Assembly (NCBI GenBank): GCA_900318205.1
Contig: ONJS01000006.1
Location: 62,001-126,000 of the forward strand
DNA from: an uncultured Prevotellaceae bacterium
GTDB taxonomy: Bacteria > Bacteroidota > Bacteroidia > Bacteroidales > Muribaculaceae
DNA length: 64,000 bases
Direction of reading: 5' to 3'
The translations under genes were made by a program, and so were the position numbers. The notes under the pieces are model-generated. The model was not told the DNA's origin, ran no database searches, and worked only from the letters and a program-made list of their open reading frames with translations. Positions within the stretch are counted from its first letter, which is position 1, and each line of letters begins with the position of its first letter. Below, piece by piece: positions 61,885 to 64,000 of this stretch.

Positions 61885-63798
61885 ATGATGGAACCGTGTG
61901 AAAAATCTGAATCGATGAACAATCTCGAGAAGGATCAAATCCTGAGCACTGAGCCCCAGAACGAGGCCCAGGAAGTAGTGAATGAAGAAGTAAAAGTTGA
62001 GGAACCCGCACCTGTCGAGGAACCCGTAGCCGAGGAGCCCGCAGCCGAAGCACCCGCCGAGGAGCCCGCTGTTGAGGAACCTAAAGCCGAGGAGACGCCG
62101 CGTCTTGACCTTGCCGGCAAGAGCAAGACCGAACTCGTGGACATGATGCGCGAAATGGCAGCCCGCCCCATCGAGGAGGTGAAGGACGAGGTACAAGCCA
62201 TCAAGGCCGCTTTCTTTGCCTTGCGTCGCGAGGAAGTTGCCAAGGAGAAAGAGGAGTTCCTGGCCAACGGAAACAACGAGATGGACTTCACCCCGAAGGA
62301 CGACGTTGACGAAGACAACTTGAAAGAACTGCTTAACGTGCTCAAGGAGCGCCGCACCGAATATAACGCAGCCCAGGAGGCCAACCGTGAAGCCAACCTC
62401 GAGAAGAAGCGCCAGATCATCGCGCTCATCAACGAGATTGCCAACGACCCCGACAATATCAACCGCCAGTTCAACCGCGTCAAGCAGCTCCAGCAGGAAT
62501 TCAAGGACGCCGGCGACGTGCCTGCCACCGCCGAGACCGAGATCTGGAAAGAGTTCCAGCGTGCTACCGAGCGCTTCTATGACGTGCTCAAGATGAACAA
62601 GGAGTTGCGTGACTATGACTTCAAGAAGAACCTGGAGTTGAAGCAGCAGCTCTGTGAGGAGGCCGAGGCCCTTGACGAGGAGTCGGATGTCGTTACCGCC
62701 TTCAGGAAACTGCAGGAGCTCCACAACAAGTGGCGCGAGATCGGTCCCGTTGCCAAGGAACTGCGCGAGGAACTGTGGGCCCGCTTCAAGGCCGCTTCCA
62801 GCGCCATCAACAAGAAATACCAGACCTTCTTTGAGGACCGCAAGAGCAAGGAGAAGGAGAACGCCGACGCCAAGACCGAACTATGTGAGAAGATTGAGCA
62901 AATCACTACCGATGACCTCAAGACCTATGCCCAGTGGGACGAGGTGACCAAGCAGATTATCGCCCTCCAGGAAGACTGGAAGAAGCTGGGTTACGCTTCA
63001 CGCAAGGCCAATGCCGCGCTGTTTGCCCGCTTCCGCAAGTCGTGTGACGAATTCTTTGCCAAGAAGGCCGAGTTCTACAAGTCGATGAAGGAAGAGTTGA
63101 GCACTAACCTCGCCAAGAAGATTGACCTGTGTGAGCGTGCCGAGGCCCTGATGGAATCCACCGAGTGGAAAGAGGCCACCGACAAGTTCGTCGAGATGCA
63201 GAAGGAATGGAAGACCATCGGCCCCGTAGTGAAGAAGCACAGCGATGCCGTGTGGAAACGTTTCATCGCCGCATGTGACCACTTCTTTGAGCAGAAGAAG
63301 AAACAGAACGTCAACGTCCACGCCGTCGAGCACGACAACCTCAAAGCCAAGAAGGACGTCATCGCCAGCCTCAAGAGCACCATCGAGGAGGCTGCCGAGG
63401 ATGCTGCTCAGACCGTACGCGACCTGATGGATCGCTGGCAGGAAATCGGCCATGTACCCTTCAAGGAGAAAGACAAGATCTACGCCCAGTACCGTGAGCT
63501 GGTGGACAAGGCATTTGAGACGCTCAACATGCGCGGCTCACGTCCCCGCAACGAGGGTGGTTCATCACGCGGTCCCCGTCAGGGCAGCGACCGCAACCTG
63601 AGCGAGCGCGACCGTCTGGTGCGCACCTATGAGCAACGCATGAGCGAGTTGAAGACCTTTGAGAACAACATGGGCTTCCTGACCGCCAACACCAAGAGCG
63701 GCAACTCACTGGTGCAGCAGATGGAACAGCGCATCGTCAGCCTCAAGGAGGAAATCGCTCAGTTGGAACAGAAGATTAAAGAAATGGACAACGAGTAA
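61885..63798 (+). CDS. DUF349 domain-containing coiled-coil protein
   Basis: A 637-aa cytoplasmic protein. Residues about 25-70 are an E/P/A-rich acidic tract (VEEPVAEEPAAEAPAEEPAVEE). From about 140 there are five DUF349-type helical repeats, each with the W..I.....L...F mark (ETEIWKEFQRATERFYD, LHNKWREIGPVAKELREELWARFKAA, ALQEDWKKLGYASRKANAALFARFR, EWKTIGPVVKKHSDAVWKRFIAA, DRWQEIGHVPFKEKDKIYAQYRELVD). A C-terminal coiled coil follows. The function of DUF349 in Bacteroidetes is not established. Later in-frame Met codons exist (61915), so the exact start is uncertain. Confidence 0.88.
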   Translation: MMEPCEKSESMNNLEKDQILSTEPQNEAQEVVNEEVKVEEPAPVEEPVAEEPAAEAPAEEPAVEEPKAEETPRLDLAGKSKTELVDMMREMAARPIEEVKDEVQAIKAAFFALRREEVAKEKEEFLANGNNEMDFTPKDDVDEDNLKELLNVLKERRTEYNAAQEANREANLEKKRQIIALINEIANDPDNINRQFNRVKQLQQEFKDAGDVPATAETEIWKEFQRATERFYDVLKMNKELRDYDFKKNLELKQQLCEEAEALDEESDVVTAFRKLQELHNKWREIGPVAKELREELWARFKAASSAINKKYQTFFEDRKSKEKENADAKTELCEKIEQITTDDLKTYAQWDEVTKQIIALQEDWKKLGYASRKANAALFARFRKSCDEFFAKKAEFYKSMKEELSTNLAKKIDLCERAEALMESTEWKEATDKFVEMQKEWKTIGPVVKKHSDAVWKRFIAACDHFFEQKKKQNVNVHAVEHDNLKAKKDVIASLKSTIEEAAEDAAQTVRDLMDRWQEIGHVPFKEKDKIYAQYRELVDKAFETLNMRGSRPRNEGGSSRGPRQGSDRNLSERDRLVRTYEQRMSELKTFENNMGFLTANTKSGNSLVQQMEQRIVSLKEEIAQLEQKIKEMDNE

Positions 63799-63837
63799 GT
63801 CGTGACAACGACCACCGTTACAACCGAATAACACCCG

Positions 63838-63869
63838 ATGCAGAGGGAGCTTAACCGCTCCCCCTGCAT
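63838..63869 (+). terminator. Hairpin after the DUF349 gene
   Basis: ATGCAGAGGGAGC pairs with GCTCCCCCTGCAT (one mismatch) around TTAACC. No T-run follows, so termination would be weak. Confidence 0.5.
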
Positions 63870-63907
63870 TAACATTGACATGACCAAGTGACTACCATCA
63901 GTGCCGA

Positions 63908-64000
63908 ATGAAGAGTAAGGGCCGATACGGACAATTTGTAAGATGGATATTCAGCATCATCGACTTGCTGATCACCAACCTCGTCTATTTCATCACCATG
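63908..64000 (+). CDS. Start of a sugar transferase (undecaprenyl-phosphate glucose phosphotransferase-like), partial
   Basis: Only the first 31 codons are present: MKSKGRYGQFVRWIFSIID and LLITNLVYFITM. The pattern, a short basic N-terminus with GRYG..VRWI and then a first membrane helix starting at IID, is what I expect of the N-terminal membrane region of WcaJ/EpsE-type priming glycosyltransferases in Bacteroidales. The catalytic domain lies beyond the window, so the call rests on this short segment. Confidence 0.5.
   Translation, partial: MKSKGRYGQFVRWIFSIIDLLITNLVYFITM

Noticed and set aside
61867-62724. A 285-codon minus-strand Leu-rich frame opposite the DUF349 gene
   Set aside because: The Leu/Val-rich look comes from complementing Lys/Glu codons; it is not a real membrane protein.
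1-64000. tRNA or rRNA genes
   Set aside because: I looked through the gene-free gaps and saw no cloverleaf with a TTCRA arm or rRNA-like sequence; the only cloverleaf-like fold (3706-3792) lacks tRNA features.

Overview
The window looks like chromosomal DNA from a member of the Bacteroidales (Prevotellaceae/Muribaculaceae-like; I cannot fix the family). The evidence is the recurring promoter element TAnnTTTG (usually seen as TACCTTTG), the near absence of Shine-Dalgarno sequences, and a characteristic gene content: FeoA-FeoB fusion, type IX secretion plug protein, DUF4369/TlpA lipoprotein, GH57-glycosyltransferase-debranching enzyme cluster, GH3/serine-hydrolase fusion, M64 peptidase and type B L31. 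Most genes are housekeeping and fairly GC-rich. The two subtilase genes at 17993-22591 are visibly more AT-rich.

Layout. 1-5500: potassium uptake (trkAH), ribosomal protein L31B, a repeat-rich gap, a membrane protein and a lipid kinase. 5518-10351: a glycogen/alpha-glucan operon (debranching enzyme, glycosyltransferase, GH57 with a histone-like Lys/Ala/Pro tail). 10619-17872: exported 5'-nucleotidase, GH3-serine hydrolase fusion, TlpA-type lipoprotein, gpmI. 17993-24338 (minus): two paralogous secreted subtilases and a GH53 galactanase, all ending in dockerin-like EF-hand repeats. 24478-25524: holA. 25525-28640: a decayed mobile-element island with frame-broken pieces of a polyvalent protein (HELTH peptidase motif, adenine-methylase domain, KFSLS linkers). 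28706-30659: an M64 peptidase divergent from a small PD-(D/E)xK protein. 30826-35602: five tightly packed genes for exported proteins of unknown function, the last with a YARHG domain. 35672-44980: uvrD-like helicase, nspC, T9SS plug protein, Na+/Ca2+ exchanger, alaS and a divergent MerR regulator. 45283-48177: FadL-like outer membrane protein and a Trp/Tyr- then Ser/Gly-rich exported protein. 48601-52627: trmN6, feoAB and a small Cys-rich Feo partner. 52747-55714 (minus): ADP-ribosylglycohydrolase, SpoU methyltransferase and radA. 55795-64000: a small hypothetical, an outer membrane beta-barrel protein, ppdK, a small hypothetical, a cyclophilin lipoprotein, a DUF349 protein and the start of a sugar transferase.

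The least explained material is short repeated DNA. Two tandem-repeat systems occur several times each: a 7-bp unit TTAGNNN and a 9-bp unit TCTAGNNNN. The 9-bp unit also sits inside uvrD in exact codon register, while the 7-bp unit is confined to gaps and one gene end. There are also miniature inverted-repeat elements, one copy of which lies inside the M64 peptidase gene, and hairpin clusters with three-base loops, including a predicted four-way junction at 3706-3792. The exported five-gene operon at 30826-35602 is the best candidate for an undescribed protein system. No tRNA, rRNA or CRISPR array was seen.
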